Shown: positions 7,676 to 16,033, numbered from the stretch's first letter. The stretch: 18,572 nucleotides of DNA from Flavobacteriales bacterium (GCA_016718655.1 JADKCV010000045.1:1-18572), one strand, 5' to 3'. The notes: a model not told the origin generated them from the sequence alone. Translations and numbers: made by a program.

Positions 7676-8714
7676 ATGAGCGCCGCCAAACACGACCCCC
7701 AGATGAGCCTCACCGATGCCCTCCCGCGCGACGTGGAAGCCGCCAACGAACCGCTCCTCAAGGAGAACAAGGACCGCTTCGTCATCTTCCCCATCCAGCA
7801 CAACGACATCTGGAGCTTCTATAAGAAGCACGAGGCCAGCTTCTGGACCGCCGAGGAGATCGACCTCCACGCCGACCTGGTGGACTGGGCCACCAAGCTC
7901 AACGACGACGAGCGCTACTTCATCAAGCACGTGCTCGCCTTCTTCGCCGCCAGCGACGGCATCGTGAACGAGAACCTCGCCGAGAACTTCCTGCACGAGG
8001 TGCAGTACACCGAGGCCCGCTTCTTCTACGGCTTCCAGATCGCCATGGAGAACATCCACAGCGAGACCTACAGCCTGCTGATCGACACGCTGATCAAGGA
8101 CCCGATGGAGAAGGACAAGCTCTTCCACGCCGTGGATACCCTGGACTGCGTGAAGCGCAAGGCCGATTGGGCCCTCACCTGGATCGACAAGGGCGGCTTC
8201 GCCGAGCGCCTCGTGGCCTTCGCCGCGGTGGAAGGCATCTTCTTCAGCGGCAGCTTCTGCTCCATCTTCTGGTTGAAGAAGCGCGGCCTGATGCCCGGCC
8301 TCAGCTTCAGCAACGAGCTCATCAGCCGCGACGAGGGCCTGCACTGCGACTTCGCCTGCCTGCTCTACACCAAGCACCTGATCAACAAGCTGCCCAAGAA
8401 GACCGTGGAGAAGATCATCACCGATGCGGTGAACATCGAGAAGGAGTTCGTGACCGACGCGCTGCCCGTGAACCTCATCGGCATGAACGCCAAGCTGATG
8501 CAGCAGTACATCGAGTTCGTGGCCGACCGCCTGCTGGTGGAACTGGGCAACGAGAAGGTGTACCACGCCACCAACCCCTTCGACTTCATGGACATGATCA
8601 GCCTGCAAGGGAAGACGAACTTCTTCGAGAAGCGCGTGGGGGAGTACCAGAAGGCCGGCGTGATGAACACAGAACAAGGAAGGGAACAAGTTCGCACTGG
8701 ATGCTGATTTCTAG
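7676..8714 (+). CDS. nrdB: Ribonucleoside-diphosphate reductase class Ia small subunit (frameshift at the C-terminus)
   Basis: The radical-generating R2 subunit; with NrdA it reduces ribonucleoside diphosphates for DNA synthesis. The sequence is strikingly close to eukaryotic R2 proteins (MENIHSETYSLLIDTLIKDP, FSGSFCSIFWLKKRGLMPGL, FEKRVGEYQKAGVM). Di-iron ligands are visible as D94, E125, H128, E186, E220 and H223, with the radical tyrosine Y132. As read, the frame stops at 8707 with EQGREQVRTGC. Removing one A of the AA pair at 8680-8681 gives EQGGNKFALDADF and a TAG at 8712-8714, which matches the eukaryotic R2 tail (FTLDADF) that docks into R1. The true end is therefore probably 8714. ATG 7676 is used although no Shine-Dalgarno sequence precedes it. 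nrdA follows after 269 bases. Confidence 0.95.
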
Positions 8715-8983
8715 AGGTCTGTGACTCTGAGGTCCGATGTCAGTCATGCGCAATGCCTAGCCATGAGACCTGGACATAAGACAAGACACCTCGCTCCCCA
8801 CTGCCCAACCAACAACCACCGGTTGAAGAACTACCCAACAACCCCTAAGAAGCCACCCAGAACCAAGACCACCTTACCAGCCCCGGCGCCTGACCACCAC
8901 CGGGAGCACTGTCAAACCATAACCAACCCCCAGCCACGCGGGAGCCGAAGCGAGGAGGACGGAACCAACACTCTCAGAACAGC
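8715..8983 (+). other. A/C-rich nrdB-nrdA spacer and nrdA leader
   Basis: This 269-base gap has no convincing gene. From about 8786 to 8940 the plus strand is strongly enriched in A and C with few T or G, which predicts an unstructured RNA leading into nrdA. A GAGGAGGACGG stretch lies roughly 25 bases before the nrdA ATG, too far for a standard ribosome-binding site. No terminator hairpin was found, so read-through from nrdB is plausible. Confidence 0.45.
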
Positions 8984-11545
8984 ATGTATGTAGTAAAGCG
9001 CGACGGACGCCGGGAGGCGGTGAAATTCGACAAGATCACCGCCCGTGTGAAGAAGCTCTGCTATGGGTTGGACCCCATCGTGGACGCCACGCAAGTGACC
9101 TTGAAAGTGATCGACGGGATCTTCGATGGTGTCACCACCACGGAGCTCGATAACCTGACTGCGGAAGTCGCGGCCACCATGACGGTGAAGCACCCCGACT
9201 ACGCCCAGCTCGCCAGCCGCATCGCGGTGAGCAACCTGCACAAGAACACCAAGAAGTCCTTCAGCGATACCATGAAGGACCTCTACCACTATATCGATCC
9301 GAAGACCGGCCAGAAAGCCGCGCTCCTCGCCGATGACGTGTACAAGATCATCGAAGAGAACGCCGACGTGCTGGACAGCGCCATCATCTACGACCGCGAC
9401 TTCACCTACGACTTCTTCGGCTTCAAGACCCTGGAGCGCAGCTACCTGTTGCGCCTGCACGGCAAGGTGGTGGAGCGTCCGCAGCACATGCTGATGCGCG
9501 TGGCCATCGGCATCCACAAGAACGACCTGGACAGCGCGATCGAGACCTACAACTCGCTGAGCGAAGGCTGGTACACCCACGCCACGCCCACGCTCTTCAA
9601 CGCCGGCACGCCCAAGCCGCAGATGAGCAGCTGCTTCCTGCTGCAACTGAAGGACGACAGCATCAGCGGCATCTACGACACCCTGAAGCAGTGCGCGCAG
9701 ATCAGCCAGAGCGCCGGCGGCATCGGCCTCAGCATCCACAACCTGCGCGCGAAGGGCAGCTACATCAAAGGCACCAACGGCACCAGCAACGGCATCGTGC
9801 CCATGCTGCGCGTGTTCAACGACACCGCCCGTTACGTGGACCAGGGCGGCGGCAAGCGCAAGGGCAGCTTCGCCATGTACCTGGAACCCTGGCACGCCGA
9901 TGTGCAGGATTTCCTCGAACTGAAGAAGAACCACGGCAAGGAGGAGATGCGCGCACGCGACCTCTTCTACGCCATGTGGATCCCGGACCTCTTCATGAAG
10001 CGCGTGGAGCAGGGCGCCGATTGGACGCTGATGTGCCCGCACGAGTGCCCCGGGCTCGCCGATACGTGGGGCGAGAAGTTCGAAGCGCTGTACGAAGGCT
10101 ACGAGCTGGCCGGCAAGGGCCGCAAGACGATGAAGGCGCAGGACCTCTGGTTCCAGATCCTGGAGAGCCAGATCGAGACCGGCACGCCCTACATCCTCTT
10201 CAAGGACGCCGCCAACCGCAAGAGCAACCAGCAGAACCTCGGAACCATCAAGAGTTCCAACCTCTGCACGGAGATCATCGAGTACACCAGCCCCGATGAA
10301 GTGGCCGTGTGCAACCTCGGCTCCATCGCACTGCCGAAATTCGTGGACAAGGGCCGCTTCGATCACCAGAAGCTCTTCGAGGTCTCGCTGCAACTGGCGA
10401 AGAACCTCAACCGCGTGATCGACCAGAACTTCTACCCGATCCCCGAAGCGCGCCGCAGCAACATGCGCCACCGCCCCATCGGCATCGGCGTGCAGGGCCT
10501 GGCCGACGCCTTCATCCTGATGCGCTATCCGTTCGACAGCGTGGAGGCCAAGGTGCTGAACCGCGAGATCTTCGAGACCATCTACTACGCCGCCCTCACC
10601 GCCAGCAAAGACCTGGCGAAGGAGGAAGGACCGTACGAGACCTACGAAGGCAGCCCCGTGAGCAAGGGCATCCTGCAGTTCGACATGTGGAACGTGAAAC
10701 CTTCCGACCGTTGGGAGTGGGACATCCTGCGTGACGAGATCAAGAAGTACGGCGTGCGCAACAGCTTGTTGCTCGCCCCGATGCCCACCGCGAGCACCGC
10801 GCAGATCCTCGGCAACAACGAGTGCTTCGAGCCTTACACCAGCAACATCTACACGCGTCGTGTGCTGAGCGGCGAGTTCATCGTGGTGAACAAGTACCTG
10901 CTGCGCGACCTGGTGAAGCTGGGCCTGTGGAGCGAGGAGATCAAGAACAAGATCATCGCCAGCAACGGCAGCGTGCAGCACATCCCGGAGATCCCGCAGA
11001 ACCTGAAGGACCTGTACAAGACCGCGTGGGAGATCAGCCAAAAGGTGATCATCGACATGGCCGCCGACCGTGGCGCCTACATCTGCCAGAGCCAGAGCCT
11101 GAACATCTTCATGGAGAACGTGAACTTCGCGAAGCTCACGAGCATGCACTTCTACAGCTGGAAGGCCGGCCTGAAGACGGGCATGTACTACCTGCGCACC
11201 AAGGCCGCTACCGACGCCATCAAGTTCACGCTGGACAAGGCGACGATCCAGAAGAGCGCCGGCGAAGTGGCAGCGAAAGCACACACCAACGCCGTGCCCG
11301 TGGGCAGCACCGTGATGCTCGAGCCCGTGATCAGCGGACCGACCGTTACGACCAGACGCCCCGCTCCCGTGAACGCGGAACGCCAAGTGGTGGTGGAAGA
11401 TGCCAACGACCACAACGGCCCCGTGGTGAACGAAGTAGCCGCCCAACGCGCCGCCGCCCTGCGCCAAGCCGAAGCCGAACGCGCACAAGCGGAGATCAGC
11501 TGCTCATTGGATAACCCGGAGGGGTGTGAGATGTGCAGTGGGTAG
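8984..11545 (+). CDS. nrdA: Ribonucleoside-diphosphate reductase class Ia large (alpha) subunit
   Basis: The catalytic R1 subunit, 853 residues and intact. An ATP-cone domain (about 1-90, MYVVKRDGRREAVKFDKI) gives allosteric activity control. The catalytic barrel shows C217 (MSSCFLLQL), N426/C428/E430 (SSNLCTEI), C443 (AVCNLGS), the phosphate-binding PTASTAQ and NIYTRRV segments, and the radical-transfer pair Y735-Y736 (GMYYLRTKA). These sit one position below the eukaryotic R1 numbering. C848 and C851 (CEMCSG) form the C-terminal redox shuttle arm. Before the arm, residues about 758-837 form a long Ala/Gln/Glu/Val-rich linker, probably flexible. ATG 8984 matches the usual ATP-cone start. The gene shares high GC and codon use with nrdB and contrasts sharply with the low-GC DNA that follows. 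Confidence 0.97.
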   Translation: MYVVKRDGRREAVKFDKITARVKKLCYGLDPIVDATQVTLKVIDGIFDGVTTTELDNLTAEVAATMTVKHPDYAQLASRIAVSNLHKNTKKSFSDTMKDLYHYIDPKTGQKAALLADDVYKIIEENADVLDSAIIYDRDFTYDFFGFKTLERSYLLRLHGKVVERPQHMLMRVAIGIHKNDLDSAIETYNSLSEGWYTHATPTLFNAGTPKPQMSSCFLLQLKDDSISGIYDTLKQCAQISQSAGGIGLSIHNLRAKGSYIKGTNGTSNGIVPMLRVFNDTARYVDQGGGKRKGSFAMYLEPWHADVQDFLELKKNHGKEEMRARDLFYAMWIPDLFMKRVEQGADWTLMCPHECPGLADTWGEKFEALYEGYELAGKGRKTMKAQDLWFQILESQIETGTPYILFKDAANRKSNQQNLGTIKSSNLCTEIIEYTSPDEVAVCNLGSIALPKFVDKGRFDHQKLFEVSLQLAKNLNRVIDQNFYPIPEARRSNMRHRPIGIGVQGLADAFILMRYPFDSVEAKVLNREIFETIYYAALTASKDLAKEEGPYETYEGSPVSKGILQFDMWNVKPSDRWEWDILRDEIKKYGVRNSLLLAPMPTASTAQILGNNECFEPYTSNIYTRRVLSGEFIVVNKYLLRDLVKLGLWSEEIKNKIIASNGSVQHIPEIPQNLKDLYKTAWEISQKVIIDMAADRGAYICQSQSLNIFMENVNFAKLTSMHFYSWKAGLKTGMYYLRTKAATDAIKFTLDKATIQKSAGEVAAKAHTNAVPVGSTVMLEPVISGPTVTTRRPAPVNAERQVVVEDANDHNGPVVNEVAAQRAAALRQAEAERAQAEISCSLDNPEGCEMCSG

Positions 11546-11692
11546 AACGAACTCTCACAGCACGGACGATTTGTAAGACAATTTGTCACGCCATACGTCA
11601 CCCACTTCTTACACCACGAACTTCATAACTACCGCAATCTGCCCCAGCGGCCTCTGACCGATAAAGATTTCGCATGCATCCTAAAAGCCTAT

Positions 11693-13015
11693 TTGCTCGT
11701 TGTTGACCTTTGCAATGAACATTTATGTTCAATCCCTGATGTCAAACCTGAACTAGCAGATATCGAACTAAACAACCGCCGGACATGGTCCATCGCAGTA
11801 CCGCAGTTTGAATTCACTCGGAGGGTTGACCCACTCTTCATGCTTGCACAGCTCCATGTTCTGTTCGACGAACTAGAAAAGCACAACTCGTTCAGGGTAT
11901 ACGCCGAGTCGTATTGCGCTCGCTTCGGTTGCACAGACGGCTTTCATCTTGTTCGTCACTTTCTGAGCGTCCTGAGAATATCGCATGTCAAACACAATGA
12001 CTTGCGGAACGCAAATTTCCATGCAACTGAAGATCTTTTCCCGCTCTTGGATCAATTGTGCCATAATCCAACTCAGAGCGCACTTTCTTGGATTCCTCAG
12101 AGTTTAAAGACGATGAAGCAGTTCCCGCTTTATCGTCTTCGCGAAGGCGAGTACTATGTCCTCAACTGGGACTTCTTTTACCGAGCTACCTATGAAGCAG
12201 TCGTCCGCGACTTCTATGAGCGTTCCGGCATTCGCGCCTACTATAAGGATCTAGGTGATGAGGTTGATCCGAAAAAGAGAGGGAACTTTAAGTCTTGGAT
12301 TTCGGACTACGTCCTTGAGAAGAGGTTCTTTCAGACATTGCTCAAAATCATGTATAAGTCCCACCCCCAAGACTTGACATTTGCCAGCGACCCGGATAGA
12401 GCAGAAAGTGATGCGTATATCCGATTTGGGCGGTATTTGGCTCTAATAGAATGCAAAGACACGGATATACCTGAAACAACCCTCTATCCGTTTGACTACG
12501 ATGCTTATGTCGCGGAATTAAGCACTAAGCACTTAAGGAATCAGGATGGAAGGCCGAAAACACTACTACAACTTGATAGAAACGCAGGCGTCGCACTAGC
12601 GGGCAACTACCCAAAACATATTTATGAAACACATAGTCCGGACGAGCTATGGATACTGCCAGTCTTGGTGTGCAGTGGCTACCACTACTCAATGCCGGGC
12701 ATGAACGAACACCTGAATGACCTTTATAAGAAGCATGCAAAAACACGAACGGGACCATTAATTGTGATGACGCTTGAATACTTGTTTCACTGCATAATCC
12801 AATTCCAAAATGAAGGTCTCGTTCCTGTTTTGCTAGAGTACGGTGCAATCCGCAGGCGAAATTGGAAGTTGTTCCGAAGGAATCCTGTTCATGAATCATG
12901 GCTTAATGCGGCATCGTCTATCGAGCAGGTATGCCCCAATGATGCCTACCCGTACCACGCCAGCGAAGGCTTCATTCGCGACTTCTATCAGGCACTAGGG
13001 GTAATCCACAGCTAG
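11693..13015 (+). CDS. Probable PD-(D/E)XK nuclease-fold protein, unknown family
   Basis: I do not recognise the family of this 440-residue protein. It contains a credible PD-(D/E)XK core: E209 in a helix (ISDYVLEKRFFQTLLKIM), D240 (AESDAYI), then after 12 residues the strand LALIECK with E253 and K255, and a later QLDRN helix near 294-298. That spacing is typical of restriction-type endonuclease folds. Residues 1-190 are mostly helical and aromatic-rich, 320-380 are hydrophobic strands and helices, and no membrane segment is certain. GC is low (about 43% in a sampled line against about 67% in nrdA) and codon use differs, suggesting transfer. The first in-frame start codon is TTG 11693, but the frame is open back to the nrdA stop with protein-like sequence (FLHHELHNYRNLPQRPL), so the real N-terminus may lie upstream. 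DNA-targeting or defence is inference. Confidence 0.7.
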   Translation: MLVVDLCNEHLCSIPDVKPELADIELNNRRTWSIAVPQFEFTRRVDPLFMLAQLHVLFDELEKHNSFRVYAESYCARFGCTDGFHLVRHFLSVLRISHVKHNDLRNANFHATEDLFPLLDQLCHNPTQSALSWIPQSLKTMKQFPLYRLREGEYYVLNWDFFYRATYEAVVRDFYERSGIRAYYKDLGDEVDPKKRGNFKSWISDYVLEKRFFQTLLKIMYKSHPQDLTFASDPDRAESDAYIRFGRYLALIECKDTDIPETTLYPFDYDAYVAELSTKHLRNQDGRPKTLLQLDRNAGVALAGNYPKHIYETHSPDELWILPVLVCSGYHYSMPGMNEHLNDLYKKHAKTRTGPLIVMTLEYLFHCIIQFQNEGLVPVLLEYGAIRRRNWKLFRRNPVHESWLNAASSIEQVCPNDAYPYHASEGFIRDFYQALGVIHS

Positions 13016-13091
13016 CCAATCTGTCCTACTTGTCGCAAGTCTTCCTGGCACATCGGAGGAGGACTAGCAGGCACCCTCGAACGAGGAGATG

Positions 13092-13120
13092 CCAAAATAG
13101 CGGTTCAGATTGCCGCTGCC
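13092..13120 (-). terminator. Weak terminator for the AAA ATPase gene
   Basis: On the minus strand AGCGG and CCGCT (13117-13113 and 13103-13099) form a 5-bp stem with a 9-base loop, followed by ATTTTG. It lies about 37 bases after the ATPase stop, in the 138-base gap between convergent genes. The stem is short, so confidence is low. Confidence 0.3.
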
Positions 13121-13153
13121 ACGGGCACGAAGGCCAGACGAACTGAATGCGAG

Positions 13154-14421
13154 TTAAGCCTCTTCCTCCATGTCGCCCTTCTTGAGCTGCCAAGGGCGAG
13201 CTGCCGCGTACGCTTTAAACAAGCTGTCCCGGAAGCGATAATAACGTTCTCTTGTTTTTCAAGCACAGGTGCATATTTCTCGCTCGTGAGGTGACCCATG
13301 TATACCGATATTGCGGTCAACTCAATGCCAATTTCCCTGGCTAAGGACGCGTAAATTTCCGTGGTGTGAATTTCATCTTGTGTCTTGCTGGCGAATTTTT
13401 TTAGGATGCACTCCCTTGTATAGGGGTGACCAATTGCACTTTTGTAAGTTGCTTCTTGTGTAGGAGCAGATCCCTTAAGGGCGATTTCATGCATGGCTTC
13501 ATCAACCGTGAATCGACTAACGCTTTTAGCCTTGCTCTCAGCAGTTCGGAGAAGAGCATGCTTGCCCACAAGATGAACGTAAAACGGATGGCCTCGCGCA
13601 ATCACCCTAATGCGTTCCCTCGCTTCAGAGCTGAATGTATAATCGCCGTCAGCAGGCGTTCAACGCGATCGAAAAGGTCTTCAATTTCGGCGTCATTCAT
13701 TGGAGCGACATGCACCGTACCATCAGCGAGTTGACGCGAGACCGATTCATGGTCTGTAATGAGCTCTTGAACAGTGGTTTGAAACCAACAAGGCGAAGCG
13801 CAGACCCAACGGCCCCAGCGCACGAATTAACGACGCTAGGCCAGTTCGGTCTTTGATACGTCGAAACTCATCGATGATTATGAGTATGCCATCTCGGCCA
13901 CACCTGAATCAATGATGCGGCGAACGGTATTCGTGAAAATGGAAATAACATCATCTTCAATCTCGTGAGTTGCCTCTTTAATCGAGTTACCCGCTCCAAC
14001 TTGTAGAGTGAGTACCTTGACACCCAACTTTGCAGCGGCATCAATTTTTCCTTCACGGGCTACGACCTTGAAGGGAACCCAGCTCGCAAGAGCGGCCTCA
14101 TCTGATAAGAGCCTGAGAATCATTCGAGGGATAGATTCCACCGAGTCATCACAGCTGAAATAAATAGTGGGAAATCAAATCGATTTTCCGGCGCTCGCTT
14201 CAGCCGTGGTGAATCGCTTTGTCGCCTGTTGCCATGGATTCAAGTTGGCGCGCGAGGGGATGATTTGCCAACACCACGGTTTCCATAAGCCACAATCTGC
14301 ACTCCTTCGGAGGCAAGCGCGTCACTAAGTCGCTGTAGCTCTTCATCCCGTCCGGCGAACCTTTCGATATCGCGCACCTCCGTAGCCGGGGAAACACATT
14401 CATCAATGAAACCTTAGACAT
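13154..14421 (-). pseudogene. AAA ATPase (Cdc6/Orc1-like, C-terminal winged helix) broken by about eight frameshifts
   Basis: Stepping between frames reconstructs a continuous protein of about 424 residues: MSKVSLMNVFPATEVRDI, FAGRDEELQRLSDALASEG, Walker A GNRGVGKSSLARQLE, FPTIYFSCDDSVESIPRM, Walker B GILIIIDEFRRIKDRTGLAS, then FQTTVQELITDHESVSRQL, DYTFSSEARERIRVIARGH and a winged-helix-like tail ending YYRFRDSLFKAYAAARPW and EEEA before TAA 13154. Breaks lie near 14388-14391, 14256-14259, 14219-14223, 14169-14171, 13892-13894, 13781-13790, 13643-13647 and 13242-13246. No in-frame stop interrupts the rebuilt chain and the motifs are intact. The fold suggests an ATP-dependent DNA-binding switch; the partner is unknown. 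Low GC (about 45% in a sampled line) matches the convergent nuclease-like gene. Sequencing error or true decay are both possible. Confidence 0.75.
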
Positions 14422-14643
14422 CGATTTGACCTTATGGTGACTAATCTCCAAAGAATGCGGGTTCTGAAGTATGACAACACGGCAGCTCAGCGATATCCAT
14501 TTCGTGCAGCGCGGTTCAAGCATCGCCCCCCCCCCTGATAGCGCGAATGTTCGCAGTTGTTGGCGCGGATCTGCGAACCGTGTCCATACGTACTCCCTGA
14601 TCGCCTTTAACCCATCCCACGCTCGGGTGTCGAGAACACCGGC
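14422..14643. other. Non-coding stretch with a 10-C run and an inverted repeat
   Basis: No gene is supported here. It contains an uninterrupted run of ten C (14526-14535) and a perfect 8-bp inverted repeat, GTTCGCAG (14549-14556) and CTGCGAAC (14571-14578), with a 14-base loop and no T run. The open frame that crosses this region into the plus-strand gene at 14873 has no family-like sequence before that ATG. The region marks the change from the low-GC island back to the high-GC background. Confidence 0.4.
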
Positions 14644-14776
14644 GCTCGGCTTAAGGCGTAACTCAACACGCTGCCGAGTGCTGAGCCTTCCATCCGCCTC
14701 TGGCGGTTTCCAGTATCGCTTCCACTCGTTACGGCCAGAGGCCGGGCATGCGCGACACTCGGCACAGCCGAGCGTC
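14644..14776 (+). repeat. Intergenic repeat, copy C
   Basis: A diverged copy of the element also seen near 16.6 and 17.8 kb, here oriented for the plus-strand gene at 14873. Arms CTCGGC (14645-14650) and GCCGAG (14673-14678) form the first pair; CTCGGC (14758-14763) and GCCGAG (14767-14772) form the second with an ACA loop. Between them, GGCCAGAGGCC (14733-14743) and GCATGCGC match copy A on its minus strand. A separate 7-bp hairpin, CCGGCAT/ATGCCGG (14808-14828), follows. Confidence 0.6.
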
Positions 14777-14833
14777 GGGGGAAGGCAGGCTGCGCTGAAT
14801 GTCATCGCCGGCATCAGCAGAATGCCGGTCGCA

Positions 14834-14841
14834 TACCTTTC
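14834..14841 (+). promoter_or_regulatory. Possible -7 box before the 14873 gene
   Basis: TACCTTTC matches the Bacteroidota -7 consensus TAnnTTTG except at the last base and lies 31 bases before the ATG, between repeat copy C and the gene. No -33 element was recognised. Confidence 0.25.
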
Positions 14842-14872
14842 CGTTCGCGGTGGCGGCGCACCGCCGGTCGGC

Positions 14873-15484
14873 ATGGACACCAGCATCCTCATCACGGAAA
14901 CGTTCGCAGGAGCCGATGAGCCGCGCTATGTATCGCTGGCGTACGAAGCATTCACGCCTGTGAGCCTGCTGATCCGACGCTGGCAGGTGGCCGATGCGCA
15001 AGTGTGGCAGGCCATGGCCCAATGCTGGAGCGATCCGCTGGCCCTCTTCGCGCTCCTGCAGGACGAGCGTCTGGCGGCGGCGGCGATGATCGAGGGGGAA
15101 GGGTTGAACCCGTTCTACACGATAGGGCAGGCGGGGAGTCGGCCGTTCGTTCAATGCTCCGCAGCGGAGCTCGTTGCCAAGATGACCACGATCCTGGTGA
15201 ACGGAGGGGCCTATGGTGGTGGGCTGCGGCCTCCTTCGCGCTTTGGTCGGCTGCGCGGGCGCATTACCGGCGTGGAGGCTTATGGGTACGAGGAGGAGGA
15301 GCTGCGCGAAGCCGCGCGCGACCTGCTCCGCCGCTGGCATCCGGAGGGCGACCCCACGCGGGCCTACTACCATGATGGTGCTTGGTGCGAGTTCTTCATG
15401 GATGTGGCCTGGGATCACACCTTCCTCACCGTTCACGAGGACACGCGCACCATCGGGCTGTTGATGATCACGGACACGGATTGA
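14873..15484 (+). CDS. Conserved-looking protein of unknown function
   Basis: A 203-residue soluble protein that I do not recognise; it has no signal peptide or membrane segment. The N-terminus (MDTSILITETFAGADEPRYV) leads into an alpha/beta region with a helix-rich middle (VWQAMAQCWSDPLALFALLQ), a Gly-rich turn (NGGAYGGGLRPPSRFGRL) and an acidic-basic helix (EEEELREAARDLLRRW). The C-terminus carries an aromatic and acidic cluster (CEFFMDVAWDHTFLTVHED) reminiscent of small immunity-type or SMI1-like folds, but that is only an impression. ATG 14873 is chosen because everything upstream in frame belongs to repeat copy C and spacer DNA. High GC and codon use match the chromosomal background. It stands alone, between the repeat and a 209-base gap. 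Confidence 0.65.
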   Translation: MDTSILITETFAGADEPRYVSLAYEAFTPVSLLIRRWQVADAQVWQAMAQCWSDPLALFALLQDERLAAAAMIEGEGLNPFYTIGQAGSRPFVQCSAAELVAKMTTILVNGGAYGGGLRPPSRFGRLRGRITGVEAYGYEEEELREAARDLLRRWHPEGDPTRAYYHDGAWCEFFMDVAWDHTFLTVHEDTRTIGLLMITDTD

Positions 15485-15693
15485 CGGTTTGCTGTCGAAT
15501 CGCAAACGACTGCGCGCCCCTCCTTCGCGGAAGTGTTCCTCGCGCTCCCGGCCCCCGGATGCGGCCCCCCTCTGGCGCAAGCGTCTTTCGCTCGTGCCTT
15601 GAACTCTGCCCACAAGGCTCGACGCACACGAGCGTGGGCGCTTATGTGAGGCTATAGGAGCAGGAAGTCTATTTTGCAGGAAAAGACGTTCAC
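15485..15693. other. Gap with inverted repeats
   Basis: No gene is seen in these 209 bases. GTTTGC/GCAAAC (15487-15492 and 15502-15507) follows the upstream stop closely but has no T run. CGCTCGTG (15589-15596) and CACGAGCG (15627-15634) form an 8-bp inverted repeat that might be a remnant of an intergenic element. Confidence 0.3.
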
Positions 15694-15924
15694 ATGGCAC
15701 GGATGCACTTCCTCGTTGGCGCGTGTTGCTCGGTGGCAACCATACTCATCATGGGTTTTACGCCCGCAACTGAAGCAACCGTTGAGTACAAGGTCCTCCA
15801 AGGTGTGTCGAATACGGAGACAACGTTGAACCAATGGGCAGGGTGGGGCTGGAAGCTGCACGATCCTCCCGAGCAGGACGCTGATGAGAGAAAGGTTCGC
15901 AGCCGAGCAAATAGGGTCGAGTAG
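15694..15924 (+). CDS. Small exported DUF4177-like protein
   Basis: A 76-residue protein with a hydrophobic N-terminal segment (about residues 5-22, signal peptide or anchor) followed by a short domain with the DUF4177 pattern: VEYKVLQG, a short linker, TLNQWAGWGWKLHD, in which the aromatic-Tyr-Lys-Val strand, the Leu-Asn helix and the Gly-Trp-x-Leu turn are the family marks. DUF4177 has no known biochemical role. The C-terminus (EQDADERKVRSRANRVE) is charged and less family-like, so a late frameshift is possible. Starts at 15694 or at the second Met (15703) are both possible. It has no operon partner. Confidence 0.5.
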   Translation: MARMHFLVGACCSVATILIMGFTPATEATVEYKVLQGVSNTETTLNQWAGWGWKLHDPPEQDADERKVRSRANRVE

Positions 15925-16033
15925 GCTCAACAGGTGCTCTCCCCGTTCGCGCTCGCGAGTCACCGTTAGATCGAGAGAGCTCTTCCTGCCGTCGGGTCTT
16001 AGCAACAGAAATGGCCGCGCATTCAAAAGGCCA

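Noticed and set aside
7646..8689. Minus-strand open frame opposite nrdB
   Set aside because: Low-complexity Val/Leu/His/Glu composition typical of an antisense frame; nrdB is unmistakable on the other strand.
8721..8993. Small ORF between nrdB and nrdA
   Set aside because: Pro/Thr/His-rich translation of the A/C-skewed leader, overlapping the nrdA start; no protein-like features.
8912..11488. Minus-strand open frame of 858 codons opposite nrdA
   Set aside because: It is the antisense shadow of a high-GC gene: His/Val/Leu/Ala-rich, no family motifs, while the plus strand encodes a complete NrdA.
14471..14872. N-terminal extension of the 14873 gene
   Set aside because: The extension translates the C tract, spacer and repeat copy C; protein-like sequence begins only at MDTSILITET.
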